Shown in pieces: positions 11,484-22,639 of a stretch of 64,000 nucleotides of DNA (positions are counted from its first letter, which is position 1; each line of letters begins with the position of its first letter). The notes under the pieces were generated by a model. That model searched no databases, had not been told where the DNA came from, and saw only the letters and a program-made list of their open reading frames with translations. The DNA is from Pteria penguin. Taxonomy: Eukaryota > Mollusca > Bivalvia > Pterioida > Pteriidae. The stretch is from the NCBI GenBank assembly GCA_035048485.1, contig CM068592.1, forward strand, positions 29,758,001-29,822,000. Direction: 5' to 3'. A program made the translations under genes and the position numbers.

Positions 11484-12017
11484 TAAGACTCTGTAATACA
11501 TGCTATGCCGTAGATTACAAGATAATTTTATTCACTACTTTTATTTCTGTGAATTGTGCCTTAAGCATAACTGAAAATACATTCTCTGCCGAATTATGCA
11601 TTTGATGTACTAAATCAATATCTATTCACATTATATTCAGCACAGATTTCTTAAATCTAATCTTTATCTTAAAAAGAATAAAATGAAAATTGACCTAACC
11701 TAACCTACAGACCTGATAAGTTTAATGTGATCTAAATGTTAAAGACTATACTTAGAACTTCAATTTATATTCTTCTCACATTCTTAAGGTACTTTTTTCT
11801 ATTCCCTTTGCATATCTCAATTTACCTTTCATGTAATCGATCATCTTTTAATTTAATTAAAATTAAGGTCAACATGCCTTATTTATTCTAAATCGTCGCT
11901 CTTTGCGTGGTTTTATTTAAAGGTTAAAATAAATAACTTGCTTTGAATAATTCCCCTATCAAAGCTTTGTCTCATTTTCTTTATAATTCAACTATAATTA
12001 ATTTATGTTTATCGCAG
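11484..12017. other. AT-rich sequence, nothing recognised
   Basis: Includes the short direct repeat 'gacctaacctaacctacag' around 11692-11710. No other feature. Confidence 0.45.
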
Positions 12018-12159
12018 ATATTAGAAGAATGCCATGATCTGGTCGCGTGGCCTCACGAACAGCGTTATGTGGTATAAGCTAATGCGAGTTTGGCTGTTAC
12101 ATGAGTACAGTCGTCTCTCGGGTGAACTTGGCAGAGGATGCTAAATCAACAACCTCACA
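12018..12159 (+). CDS. Candidate (terminal?) exon, unidentified
   Basis: A 142-bp island of clearly higher GC in an AT-rich setting, flanked by 'tttatcgcag' (acceptor-like) and 'acctcaca|gtaagt' (strong donor match). Its first frame reads ILEECHDLVAWPHEQRYVV and then stops at TAA near 12075. This is the phase in which the candidate exon at 9018-9106 would join it. The stop lies upstream of the donor, so either coding ends here and the rest is spliced 3' UTR, or the exon is non-coding. I do not recognise the product. Confidence 0.33.
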
Positions 12160-12429
12160 GTAAGTTCATAGATGTATACTCTTCATTTGTATTGTGATTA
12201 TGGAAGAGGTCAATCTGGGAGTCACCCACCATCATTGACCTTGGAATCATACAAAGAAGGTTTTTTAAACGATATGTTTAAAACAAGACACCACCGGTTA
12301 TTTTGGAAACCTATGAAATGTAATTAAATCACATGAACGTCTGGTAAGCCAGTTATATGAATCAAGCACAACGCCTACGTTGCAAAATATGCCTCTCATT
12401 TTCTTGATAGCATCTTGATATCGGTTTTC

Positions 12430-12730
12430 TGCAAAGGACATTAACTCTAGTACAGTTTGGTCATCTGAAACGTAAGTCGAACTTAATACTTCACATAAAA
12501 CTAAGTTTCACTTCAAAGCGCAGTCGAAAAAAAAAGTCTGAATATTGTTCTCTTGAAAATGGGGTCAATCGAGACAGAAGTCGAATTTCATACATGACCT
12601 TTCACTAAACACACATACTAAGTTTCACTTCAATATATTATAACACGATCGAAAATTTTCCAGAAAGACATGGTATCGGACGGAACGACAGACGAACGAC
12701 CAACCCCATAACTTAACATTCCCGTCTAAA
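12430..12730 (+). mobile_element. Core-repeat interspersed element
   Basis: Two imperfect cores share 'actaagtttcacttcaa' (12500 and 12617, 117 bp apart), and each is followed by a 'gtcgaaaa'/'atcgaaaa' word. A 'cggacggaacgacagacgaa' motif lies at 12678-12697, in the same relative position as in the elements at 4850 and 5560. Non-coding; ends approximate. Confidence 0.55.
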
Positions 12731-12901
12731 ATGGATATACGTGAATACCCTAATGTTAAAAGAAATGTGTATGAAACAGATTGTTTTCTAGACTTTCTGA
12801 GTACTTCTTCTTGTGGGACGTCAGAAGACCTTGTTAAATTCAAGTTTCTTCTATTTACTTTGGTAAAATATATTTTCAATAGCATGGGAATATTATTTTC
12901 A

Positions 12902-12996
12902 TTTTTTTTTTTTTTTTGTTTGTTTGTTTGTTTTTTTTTTTTTTTTTTTTTTTTTGTTGTTGTTTTTTTTTTTTTTGGTTTTGTTTTGTTTTGTTT
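12902..12996. repeat. T-rich/(GTTT)n low-complexity tract
   Basis: T-runs interrupted by GTTTGTTTG and GTTTTGTTTTG units. The phenylalanine-rich frame across it is an artefact. Confidence 0.95.
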
Positions 12997-14028
12997 TTTA
13001 TTCGGAGAGGGGTTAATTTAGACAGAAGATAATTCAACATCCATGCTTATTGCTAACATATTTTCGCACCATAAATATCCAAAGAATGAAGTGTGTTTAT
13101 CATAAAGGTACATAAATAAGAAAGAGTGAAAGCAACTATGTCATGATAACGGTAAATGATAAAAATAGAAACTAATCAAAAGTCGTCCGTAAATAAGTAC
13201 AAATTTACTATGGTAGTTAAGATTAAATTTGACAGATATCTTCTTACTTTTTGCAGGTGTTGATATATTGCTTCCAATATAGACGAAGAGACGGGGTGAG
13301 AGATGTAATACGTGTACACATGACTGCATAGGATCCAAACTATGTACGAAAAAGGAAATAGATTTATATTAATGTATCTCGAGTGCTAAGAGAATCGTTT
13401 ACCGACGCTTTTCTACTTTTCCGACTAAGGTGACACATATGAATAGAAAGGCCATTTGAACCTTTAACAGGCGCGAAAGCAAAAACAAAATATTGTCTAA
13501 TTATACCACATTTCACTACCAACGTAGGACATTCTAATTCAAATGAATAAACGTGTCAACAGGAGAACACAAGAGAGAATATAATCTTTTTTCCATTTTC
13601 ATGAAAGCTATGTGCAGTTGGAATATTATTTACTAGAATATACTTACACCATCTCTCAGGGAGTTTTTAAATATATATATTCTTAAGTATTTGTAAATGT
13701 TAAAGTAAGACATGCAAATTTATTTCACAGGTATTAAGATATTTCCTGAATCTGAGCTTCTCTATTACTACATGCATGTTAAACTCATAACACATACCAC
13801 ACGATGCTAATTTCTCATTTAGAATGCCATAACATTTGCCTCTCACAATATTAGCAAAAACATTATTGAGTTATGTTGAGGAAGAACACGGTAGAAATCT
13901 AAACTGCTTAATTGTCAACGTCAAAACATAAATAATCCAAATGTAACCTTCCAAAGGAAAAAAAAGAAATTAGAGAAATGATTCTTTATGGTGTTCTTTA
14001 TAAACTGCATTATATGCAACAAACATGT
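12997..14028. other. AT-rich sequence, nothing recognised
   Basis: No repeat boundary or coding signal could be supported. Confidence 0.45.
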
Positions 14029-14243
14029 CAATCTGATTAAAACTATATCTTTATTCCGCTTCTCTATTTGTCCTATTGCGGATAAAAATCTGGCGAAACC
14101 CCGTAAGGGGTCATGTTCTGGTGAACTCTGATTTCTAGCCAATCAATGGATCGGCTACAAATTCCTAGGAATGAAATTAACATCCCCAGCGTGCATGACC
14201 CACAAGGTAGTTTTTGAAAAGTGTTTGTTACATATTACGTCAC
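14029..14243 (-). mobile_element. Half copy of the 16667-17040 TIR element
   Basis: Begins with the terminal word 'caatctgatt' and aligns with the reverse complement of 17040 back to about 16838. Shared words include 'ttattccgc', 'tctggcgaaa', 'gccaatca', 'ctacaaattcc', 'aggaatgaaattaa' and 'tgttacatattacgtcac'. Homology stops after 'tacgtcac' at 14243, close to the centre of the full element, and the opposite terminal repeat is absent. Confidence 0.8.
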
Positions 14244-14562
14244 TCTTATATATATATTTGCTTCATTCTGGCAATTTCCGGGAATTTGTTTATATTCTCT
14301 CAACTAATTAGATAAAAAGATCCCGCTCATTATATTACAAACCGTCACAAAAATGTGAGAACTCTAACATCATCTTCAAAAACATAATGGTCGTTGATGA
14401 ACTTGCGGCTATGCACGAACCTGAGTTGTGTCGAAATTTCTTCAAACGGCAAAAGATCGTGAGTTTTCACGCACGCTAAAACTTAATACTTCGACTTACG
14501 AAACTTTGTTAAAAAAGTAGCTTGCTTTGTATATGCAGGTTTTCTACAAAATAAGAAAGTAA
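14244..14562. other. Unique sequence, nothing recognised
   Basis: No supportable feature. It adjoins the broken side of the half element. Confidence 0.4.
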
Positions 14563-14583
14563 TTATGAAACTATTGCACTTAC

Positions 14584-14820
14584 AATACTGAAAGCCAGAC
14601 GGGAGAGCAAGCCATGTATCCCTGAAATGTAAACCTTTCCCGTTAAGCTATCTACATTCCAGCCATGAATGCATTTGCATGCAAAAGAAACAAAACATAA
14701 TTTAATATTCCCTTTAAGATGAATTGGAACTAACACTTGCGGTGAAGTTGTTTCTGTAGGGGAAGATGACAGTCCTACAGTACTTATCCAACCTATTTTA
14801 TTCCAGTGATACGTGTTCAC
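14584..14820 (-). other. Open frame ending at a donor-like site; coding status doubtful
   Basis: A minus-strand frame from an ATG at 14820 runs past 'attgtaagtgc', where 'gtaagt' starts at 14583 and matches the donor consensus. The upstream part has a mixed composition (WISTVGLSSSPTETTSPQVL). There is also an internal acceptor-like 'ttacatttcag' on the minus strand. No domain is recognised and no partner exon was found. Confidence 0.2.
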
Positions 14821-14944
14821 CCGTATATAAATATTGTTTTTGCAATATAAAATGTGGCGTTCAAAGGTGGTAACATAATCCCGGCATCTTGTATTTCATA
14901 CTATATTATATGTTATATATTTTACGATATAAAACACTGCATAT

Positions 14945-15560
14945 TTTATATACCTCTCTTTATGACAAACATGACGATTTCAATTTCATTATTTCCAACA
15001 TAAATATTACACTATAAACGATTTTGTCCGTTTATTCCATGGACTAAGAGATATGGTTTACCTTTCAGTAGTTTTTCGTTTTTTTTTTTATTTTCCTGAG
15101 ATGCAATATATTTTCCTCACCCACATATGGCGCCTTCATTACATAACTTTCGTTATGCCAAGGCAATACGAAAGTGGGAGATGTGATTAACAATTTGGTA
15201 TTTTATCGTTGTTTACTATACAAACCTATATCCGGAATCAAATACTACAAAAATCAATATCTAACCAAAATCTATCTGCTGATTGTTATAAATAATAACT
15301 TTTAAATTGCATTGTGATTCATTACTGAGAGCTTACAAATATTGTTACATGCACACCATACCAAAACATCAGCTCACTGCGGACGGTTTGAATTAAGTGT
15401 TATTACACCGTTTTTCCCGATGTTGTGTGACTGTGGCACTTTCCACACAGTATTTGTTCATGTATATTTTCAGTGCTGAATTATATTTGTATGGTCTCTA
15501 TTTTAGGACATTCACGGCGGGTGTAGCCAGCCAAACAGGAGATGTTCACTCTTTCCGGTC
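14945..15560 (+). pseudogene. Degraded, rearranged retroelement copy (RT C-terminal part and 3' module)
   Basis: The stretch at 14945-15000 translates to LYDKHDDFNFIISN, matching LYDKCDDFNFIITN of the copy at 21801. A 70-bp piece (15010-15078) matches the 3' part of that copy (22463-22530, 'ttccatggacta' and 'gatgtggtttacc'-like words) but sits inside the coding homology. 'cacatatggcgccttcatt' at 15122 then resumes the coding match. The 3' module 'ggcgggtgtagccagcc...' lies at 15517-15560. The order therefore differs from the better copy, showing internal rearrangement after insertion. Confidence 0.6.
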
Positions 15561-15569
15561 ACCTGTTAT

Positions 15570-16656
15570 ATATATGTATATAAATGATGTTGTGTACACC
15601 ACGTTTATACTCTTTTTTATTTTCTTAACGCTTTATGTTAAAATAAGTCACTATCATATCAGAACTTTCAGAATTTCACAAGTGTCTTATGTTCACACAT
15701 TTCACATGGTAAATTGCCTTTCCTTCATCTATACAGATATATCACTACTGAGGTTCCTGTCTCCATTGTGGGCGGTTATGCAACACATCAACATCGATTC
15801 ATTGTTATGCCAAAACTTTTTATAGAAAAGTTTGGATTCATTCTTGATTATTCTTCCAGACATTCATTGACCTGTACCGATTTGAGTAATTGAAATATTC
15901 GTAATCCATACTAATATAGTTTTAGCTCCTGACGATCTCGTTAATCCAATTCACATTAAATATATCATTAACATAAATATATTTATATAAGATCAAAGTC
16001 TATTTCATCTACACGAAATTTGTTATCTGGTTGAAGTTGTGGAAGTGAAGAGATTAGACACAGTAATGTTGACAAAGCGGTAACCATCGTACTGATAACC
16101 ACTCTATTACGTCTGTTTTAGCCCTCAAATTCCCAGATATATACATGTAAAGCTGGTCTTAGTTGTATATGTGGTTGAAAAACTTGCTCATCCGAGCAAA
16201 AATTGATATCTACACAAAGCAGTTAATTGTTACATGACAGTATTATTTAAATAAGATACATGAAATATATATTTTGCCCTGATTAAATTGTACATGTTGA
16301 TTTTCCTATCGCACCTGTTATAATTTGCACTATATTCGCTCTGATTTGAGATGTAAGGGTTTTAATTTAGCAAAACTATTTAAGTTGAGATTCAAATAAC
16401 TTAATAAATCTAAAACGATTTCAGTGAATGTTTTATAAAGATTTAAATCACAAATTTTCCAATACACATTTAAGCAAATTTATACAATTATACTCAACGT
16501 CGACGTTACCGAAGTATAAAATGTAAAATTGGTTCAATGGGCAATTATGGTTAATGTAGTTACATTGTCAATTATATCAAAACAATATCATACATAAAAA
16601 TAATAAAATTGGACCTGAAATAAAATGTTTTTAATAATAATAAAAGTAAGTGTAAA
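15570..16656. other. AT-rich sequence, nothing recognised
   Basis: No supportable feature beyond AT-rich words. Confidence 0.45.
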
Positions 16657-16666
16657 CATCCATAGT

Positions 16667-17040
16667 CAATCTGATTACAACCAAATGTTTATTCCGCTTA
16701 TCTATTTGTCCCATTGCGGATAAAGATCTGGCGAAACCCCGTAAAGGGTCATGTTCTGGTGAACTCGGATACCGTTCTTGTCACCGAAACCTTTATTTCC
16801 CATAGCCAATCAATAACTCGGGTAGGCACGTGCAAGTGACGTAATATGTAACAAAGGTGGTTCAAAAACTACTTTGTAGGTCACGTATGATGGGGATATT
16901 AATTTCATTCCTGGGAATTTGTAGCCACTGATTGGCTGAAATCAGAGTTTACCAGAACATAAACCCTAGCAGAGTTTCGCCAGATCTTTATCCGCATTGG
17001 GACAAATACGCGGAATAAAAATATGGTTTTAATCAGATTG
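16667..17040. mobile_element. Long-TIR transposon (374 bp) with 10-bp target duplication, Mutator-like
   Basis: Begins 'caatctgatt' and ends 'aatcagattg'. The terminal repeats extend about 100 bp inward (16667-16770 against 16941-17040), with the shared words 'ttattccgc', 'gataaagatctggcgaaa' and 'gttctggt'. The flanks are 'catccatagt' (16657-16666) and 'catccaaagt' (17041-17050), a 9/10 match consistent with a target-site duplication of 9-10 bp. Long TIRs with 9-11-bp duplications are characteristic of the Mutator superfamily. It has no coding capacity, so it would be a non-autonomous (MITE) copy. Confidence 0.8.
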
Positions 17041-17050
17041 CATCCAAAGT

Positions 17051-18624
17051 GTGTGGTGTGCGATGTCACAGCAAAATGATGGCTACAATAAAATAATAAT
17101 GCAATCAAAACTTTTGAGCTGGAATCATGGTACATCAAGGAGTAAACGACTCACTCATTCTGATGGGATCGGTATTGCAGACTTTTACTTACACCTGTCA
17201 TAAATCGAAAGTCAGCATCAATTAACTTGAGTGTGATAAAATTCATTCTCTTATTACAATTTTAAAACTACATTAATATGAATTTACAATAATTTTAGGA
17301 GAATTTGTAAGTCCAATATGGACTGAACTTCAAACAAAAAACGAAAATGTACATTTCAGAAATACTCATGTTGATGTCGCGAAACATATTCTTGATACTA
17401 GTATATTATTCCATAAATGTTTCGTGTGGAAATTTTTATGACCTCAGGTCTTGAGAAAACTCTTGATCCTTATTCTCTATATGGCATTTTTTGTGTGACA
17501 AAACAAGACTCGAAAAAAGGACAAAAAGTGTCATTCTTTTGGTGTCTGTACTAATGCAAGGATAGCAGCGTTGGGTACATAATTTCGTGATTGTTACTTT
17601 TTATTTAAATAATTGTAATATTAAATCAGAGCGCATTACTGTAAAATCCCATATAAAAATGCTTTCTGTTATAAACAGATTTTTTGTCTCTCTACAATGG
17701 AACAACCTATTCATATATTGCTCTCGTACAAATACAAAATGAAAAAATAATTATTTTGTAAAGTTTTTATAAGGATATCAAACATCTATCATAATTAGTA
17801 CAAAACATGATTATCCCTGGAATGACAATCTGTGACCCATTAGAAGAAAAAATATCTGCAAAATTTTATAGGAGTATGAGTGATCAGAGGGATACAGAAT
17901 AGATTGATGTAGTCCTGAATGTAGATGAGGTTGGAATGCAAAACCATTTCATAAAATTTAAAAAGTCAGGGATATTTTCTACATCAACAAATACACACAG
18001 AAAAAAACTTCTGATATTAGCAACAGTTTTTGTGTAATTTCAAAAAAAATATTACTTTTTAGACGTCAATATTTCAGTGCTATGATAATTGAAATGTCCA
18101 AACTGATTTCTGCAGTTAGGCCTGCTTAAGGTTAAGGAAAATAAGAGGGGAAACCAAATATGCTCAGTGTTAAAACGATATCAATTTGATAATTGCAAAG
18201 AAGTGTTTTTGTCGAGCAAAATTGTAGATCTGATTGGAATGTTTAGATTTCTTATCTGAGATAATAACTGTTTTGTGCTTTGTCTTCACATTGAATTAAC
18301 AATATAATAATTCAAACATGGACCGAGTTTCGGAAAGAAATGTCAGTCTTAAGGTTCGTACTGGAACAAACGTGTAGTGGTTATTTTTCTTTCTTTCTTT
18401 CCTTCCTTATTCATTTGTTGTTGTTGTTGTAATTGTTGTTTATTTCAACGCAACTTTTTTTTTTAATTTGTTCCGTTTTTCTTTCTTTTAGTTTTACTTA
18501 TCTTACCAGTATTACTTGCCAGTATATGTCATTGTAATTGCACATAACAGAGCATTATTAGTGGTTTGTTTTAGGCTGGGCGACTAACACATAAACTACT
18601 AATAAAGGGATAGTAGAGTGAACC
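17051..18624. other. AT-rich sequence, nothing recognised
   Basis: Short T/C and (GTT)n low-complexity stretches occur at 18385-18440. No coding or repeat boundary was found. Confidence 0.45.
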
Positions 18625-18930
18625 CATGAAACTGAAACTTAGGAAGTTCGATGGTCAATATAAGGATAGTGTTGTACAGTATCAGTTCCTCTCACACTCT
18701 TCGATTTTTATGGATCAGAGGCTACGGTTGTAATATGCCGACAGGAGACGATCAATTCTTTCGTACACCTGTTATCTGTTATACCTACTTCAACTTCTCC
18801 ATATATAAATACATATGGAATTTACACGATTTGACTCTTTCTACTGGGTATATGTGACGGGTGTTGCTAGCAAGCAGGAGATGCTCATTCTCCCCAGGCA
18901 CCTGATCTCACTCCATCACAGGGGTTCACA
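18625..18930 (+). pseudogene. Degraded retroelement copy (RT end and 3' module)
   Basis: 'aggaagttcgatggtcaata' (18641 on) matches 'aggaagttctatggtcgtta' of the 21613 copy, and 'cagttcctctcacactcttc' matches its following part. The 3' module ('gtgacgggtgttgctagcaa', then 'caggcacctgatctc' and 'ggggttcacatatg') lies at 18854-18930. All frames are interrupted. Confidence 0.6.
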
Positions 18931-19137
18931 TATGCTCTTCAAGTAGACATATTTTGTTATTTTCCATTTGTTTTTCATTTTCACTGATTTTGTATGTCCT
19001 CTGGTTTCATGATTTTTGGACTTGTGGTTTGGATTTATCCATCATCTTTACACATCGACACATTACTGAAACTAGAGCCACAAAATTTGAAGTTGTTCTC
19101 TTGAATTTTTACGTTCATAACGTATCTTATTAAGATT

Positions 19138-19220
19138 GGTTGATTTGTCTACAAAATTCCAGTTATATCGCAACATGGGAGGAAAAGGTAATCAACCTCT
19201 TAAATATAATGGCGCAATCC
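19138..19220 (-). mobile_element. SINE fragment (3' half)
   Basis: The reverse complement reads 'ggattgcgccattatattta', 'agaggttgatta' and 'gttgcgatataactgg', aligning with the body of the SINEs at 11299 and 34856. The tRNA-like head with box A is missing, and the A-box-proximal end is cut just inside the GCGCC motif. No target duplication was recognised. Confidence 0.75.
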
Positions 19221-20220
19221 ATGTAATTAAATCTTTCGATTGCAAGTTTTAAAGTCAAAATTATCTATCTTAATAGTGTTGTATGTTGACACGAGGCACA
19301 TCTCAATTGCACAGTCTTATGATGGAGTACTAAAGGCAAGTTAGACCGGAACTGAACTATCATAGTCACGTGATATCTAAGTAAGAGAGGAAAAGGTTAT
19401 ACAAGTTATCATCTTTAATTAATCAGGTAGATGTTTTCTACGTATTCGACAACTCATGAAATGATATCAAAATCTAATTAATTTAGAAATTCATACAAAG
19501 ATTTCCCCATCATGGAACCGTAAACTGATTAGTATTGTGGTGATGTAGTTTTATGAATGCTGTAAATGTAATTTGAGTATACCTGATTTTCATTGGTTAT
19601 TATTAAAGTACCTTGCTATTATCTACCCACCACGGTATGATTAGCAGTGAATGTCAAGAAGATATTTCTGTAATCGGCATTGAAATAAACTTATTAGTTC
19701 ATACAATCACAATAAATTGCCGGTATTGATTACACAAAGCTGCCCGACAAAGGCGTAATGCGATCAAGGATTTTAATGTCCTTATTTTATATTCGTCACA
19801 AAAATCCATCCAATTAATTGTATTGATACGCCATATTATCAGGAGCATGCAATGATATGAATATTTCATGTGAGTTCATCGACATGATTAAAGATATTTA
19901 ATTTCCATACGAAGATAATTGGCACAATATTCCTTTTTATATTGCACACTTTTTATGTACTTTCTGTGTATTAAACCTCAAAGGGAAGAAGCAATGCACA
20001 ATATATTTTCGAGTAGACAGAGTGAAGCATTTAATGTAAAGAGTATTCCGGAAGTGTTCAGCACACATTTTCCATTCTCAATCCGAATTCGGTAAAAAAA
20101 GAATAATTTAAGTTTGACTTGGGTTTTTCTATTTTGCTTGCTAATCGATGTTGATTGGGGGAAGTTTGCTTGAGTTTTAAAAACTTTTACTATTATGATT
20201 GTTATTTTGATTTTCGTTTG
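19221..20220. other. AT-rich sequence, nothing recognised
   Basis: No supportable feature. Confidence 0.45.
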
Positions 20221-20292
20221 TTTGGTTTTTTTTGGGGGGGGGGGGTTCTTGGTTTTTTTTTTTGTTTTTTTTTTTCGGGGAGGGGGGGTGTA
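20221..20292. repeat. G-run/T-run low-complexity tract
   Basis: Two G-runs alternate with T-runs (TTTGGTTTTTTTTGGGGG type). It is the reverse-complement counterpart of the C-run/CAAA tracts at 3391 and 10900. Confidence 0.9.
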
Positions 20293-21257
20293 TTTTTATG
20301 CTTTTTCCATTTAAATATTATCATTATTCATTTTAAAATCAACATTTGGTAAAAACGTTGTCGTATTATTAAGAACATGTTTTAAGAAACGGCTGTTTAT
20401 TACACTTAGGTCTTCCAATTATTATGCTGTCTCACTTTCAATGTTTTTGCTATAGATATGTTAAGATAGGTACTATTTTTGCTGCTAAACGGAAGCATGA
20501 TAGATAATTCTATTGCATATAGATTAACAAAAAATTATGTTTTATATAAAACGTCTATTTCAAAAGTAATCATTGATGTAAAAAATGTCAAACCTTAATG
20601 ATTCAGCATTTGGGATTTTTCGGTCTTTAAGCACTTACAACAAATGTGATATAATAACTGCATGCGCTGGTATGACATTAAACATTCAAACTTAAATGGA
20701 ACCGTCACTTATGACATCATTTCTCACATTTCACTTTTAGTAAATTCGATATTATTATAACCATAGGAAATTTTTATCAATACAACATTCAATAATTTGT
20801 TATAAAAAGAAAACGTTAAAACGTCTTAAGCATTTGTTACGACTAAACGCATTGAAATGATGACCACCTTTATCTTAATGAAATTTTTGATAGCAGTAAA
20901 CAAGTCATAAAATAACTGTGAAAGGGAATAAAACTAACACAACTTTTCCGTGAAATATATTGAGTAAAGCGCCCACGAAGTGCACAAAGGAAAGGTCTGC
21001 TAATACTTATGTATACACCTGCTTTTAACTTAGCCTAATACTTACCTATACAGAATGTATAAATTCGTATCATTTATCTCAGAATTCAACTGCTTTTACT
21101 TTAAAAATATAAAGAGTTGAAATGCTAATTAAATGGATTAAATCATACAAATATCTCGCTGCTAAAGGGACAGGAAAAGACATCTGACTTACATGTAGCT
21201 GATGGGCAAAGTCACTAATGAAATGTACAATAAAAAGGGGTTACAAGTAATGAAATA
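20293..21257. other. AT-rich sequence, nothing recognised
   Basis: No supportable feature. Confidence 0.45.
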
Positions 21258-21352
21258 CATGAAATGACACTTCAAAAATATTGATTGTACAACAGATGCG
21301 ATGCCGAAATAGGACGGTCAATTGAGTAACAAACGGTACTCAATTGTTGTGG
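21258..21352 (+). repeat. Dispersed repeat copy A with palindromic 'caattgagt' stem
   Basis: Shares 'caaaaatatt.gattgt', 'cgata/gatgccg' and 'gacggtcaattga.gtaacaaa' with 30881-30975 and partly with 30246-30318. The segment 21319-21346 is a hairpin (stem 'caattgagta'/'tactcaattg'). Family unknown. Confidence 0.6.
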
Positions 21353-21612
21353 TTATAAGTTGTGATGCAACAATGTTATTTAAAATATTCGTCAGAGCAC
21401 GTTTGAAATGCTCATTGTTAAGACTTTCTAGCCCTACCTTCATGAGTGCACATTATACTGGAAACCTTAATCCTATTCCCATCTAAGAAAGGTGACAGTT
21501 GTAAGAAAGTCTATAGAAAATGTCATACTCATTCATTTGACGTACTGTTGTAATAGTTTGTAACAGGTCGTTTTTATTTAGCTATCCATGAATATTTAAC
21601 TTGAGGTTGTGA

Positions 21613-22181
21613 GTGATACAACATTTATTCGCACAACTATTCTACTCTTATTTCTGCATTCCAAGTAATGAACGGCAAACCAGGCTTTTGAAAAATATAA
21701 AGGATCACCTCAACGTCATATATCCAAATGAACTCGAGATAAAAGATTCTACAGAGAGCGCATCTTCTAATTCATACCTTGATATACTGCTTTCAATTAG
21801 GACGATGGTTCATTAGTAACCTCTCTTTATGACAAATGTGATGATTTCAATTTCATTATTACCAACTTCCCTTTTCTTAGTAGCAATATACCTTCCTCTC
21901 CCGCATATGGCGTCTTCATTTCACAACTTATACGCTATGCTTGGGCATGCCCTAAATACGAAAATTTCGTCCTGAGAGCGAGGCTTCTTGCCACGAAATT
22001 ACTCTCGCAAAGATATATTGAGGAACGTTTGAAATTGTCACTGAGGAAGTTCTATGGTCGTTATAGGGATCTATTGCAATTTCAGATTCCTCTTTCAAGA
22101 ATGTTAACCGATATTTTGGGACCCGACCTGACCATACAAAATAACCATCTTAACTTTTTGACTATACTTGATTTGACATAA
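21613..22181 (+). pseudogene. Reverse-transcriptase retroelement remnant (C-terminal RT region), frameshifted
   Basis: The first segment (21613-21798) ends YPNELEIKDSTESASSNSYL and then DILLSI. After a frameshift at about 21798-21801 the second segment (21801-22181, 127 codons to a TAA) reads DDGSLVTSLYDKCDDFNFII, NIPSSPAYGVFISQLIRYAW and LRKFYGRYRDL. I recall this block from a very abundant mollusc family in which it follows the YxDD-type catalytic motif of a reverse transcriptase. The catalytic core itself is not present here. It is a 5'-truncated, dead copy, but the best preserved of this family in the window. I cannot assign it with confidence to Penelope-like or another RT clade. Confidence 0.75.
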
Positions 22182-22339
22182 TACGTATATACATGTATAT
22201 ACAGATATTTGTTCACCTGCGTTTCCGACACCGGAATTTCAAGCAGGCATCATTTCTTGTCTTGAATGGGAAATTTGATTTCGTGTTCCTGTCTCCTTCA
22301 TATGTTCATGCGTGTAAATTTATGTATTTACCTCCTCGA

Positions 22340-22530
22340 TTTTAAAAGTTGTTGCAGGACTTTTGCGACGGGTGTTGTATGCAACCAGCGGACGCTTACT
22401 CCTCCCGGGCACCTAGTCTCGCCTCGATTTTATTGGGGTTCGCATTTGTCTGAATATGACACTAAACACGATATTGTCCCCTTTGTTCCATGGACTATGA
22501 GATGTGGTTTACCCCTCGGAACTTCTAAGT
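22340..22530 (+). mobile_element. 3' module of the same retroelement
   Basis: Lies 160 bp downstream of the RT remnant. Contains 'gcgacgggtgttgtatgcaa', 'cttactcctcccgggcacct' and 'ttccatggactatgagatg'. Equivalent modules occur at 15517, 18854, 23300, 25355 and 32894. No coding frame is expected here; I read it as the 3' untranslated end. Confidence 0.65.
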
Positions 22531-22639
22531 TTTTTACACAACTGCTGATTTTATAACACGTTATATACTATAACTCATGCTAGCTTAGATACGTTTGAAC
22601 ATACGAAATATTGCAACATGATTGTTCCTCATTTTTCTA

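Noticed and set aside
15397..15825. 142-codon plus-strand frame
   Set aside because: It crosses the non-coding 3' module of a dead retroelement and is otherwise hydrophobic noise.
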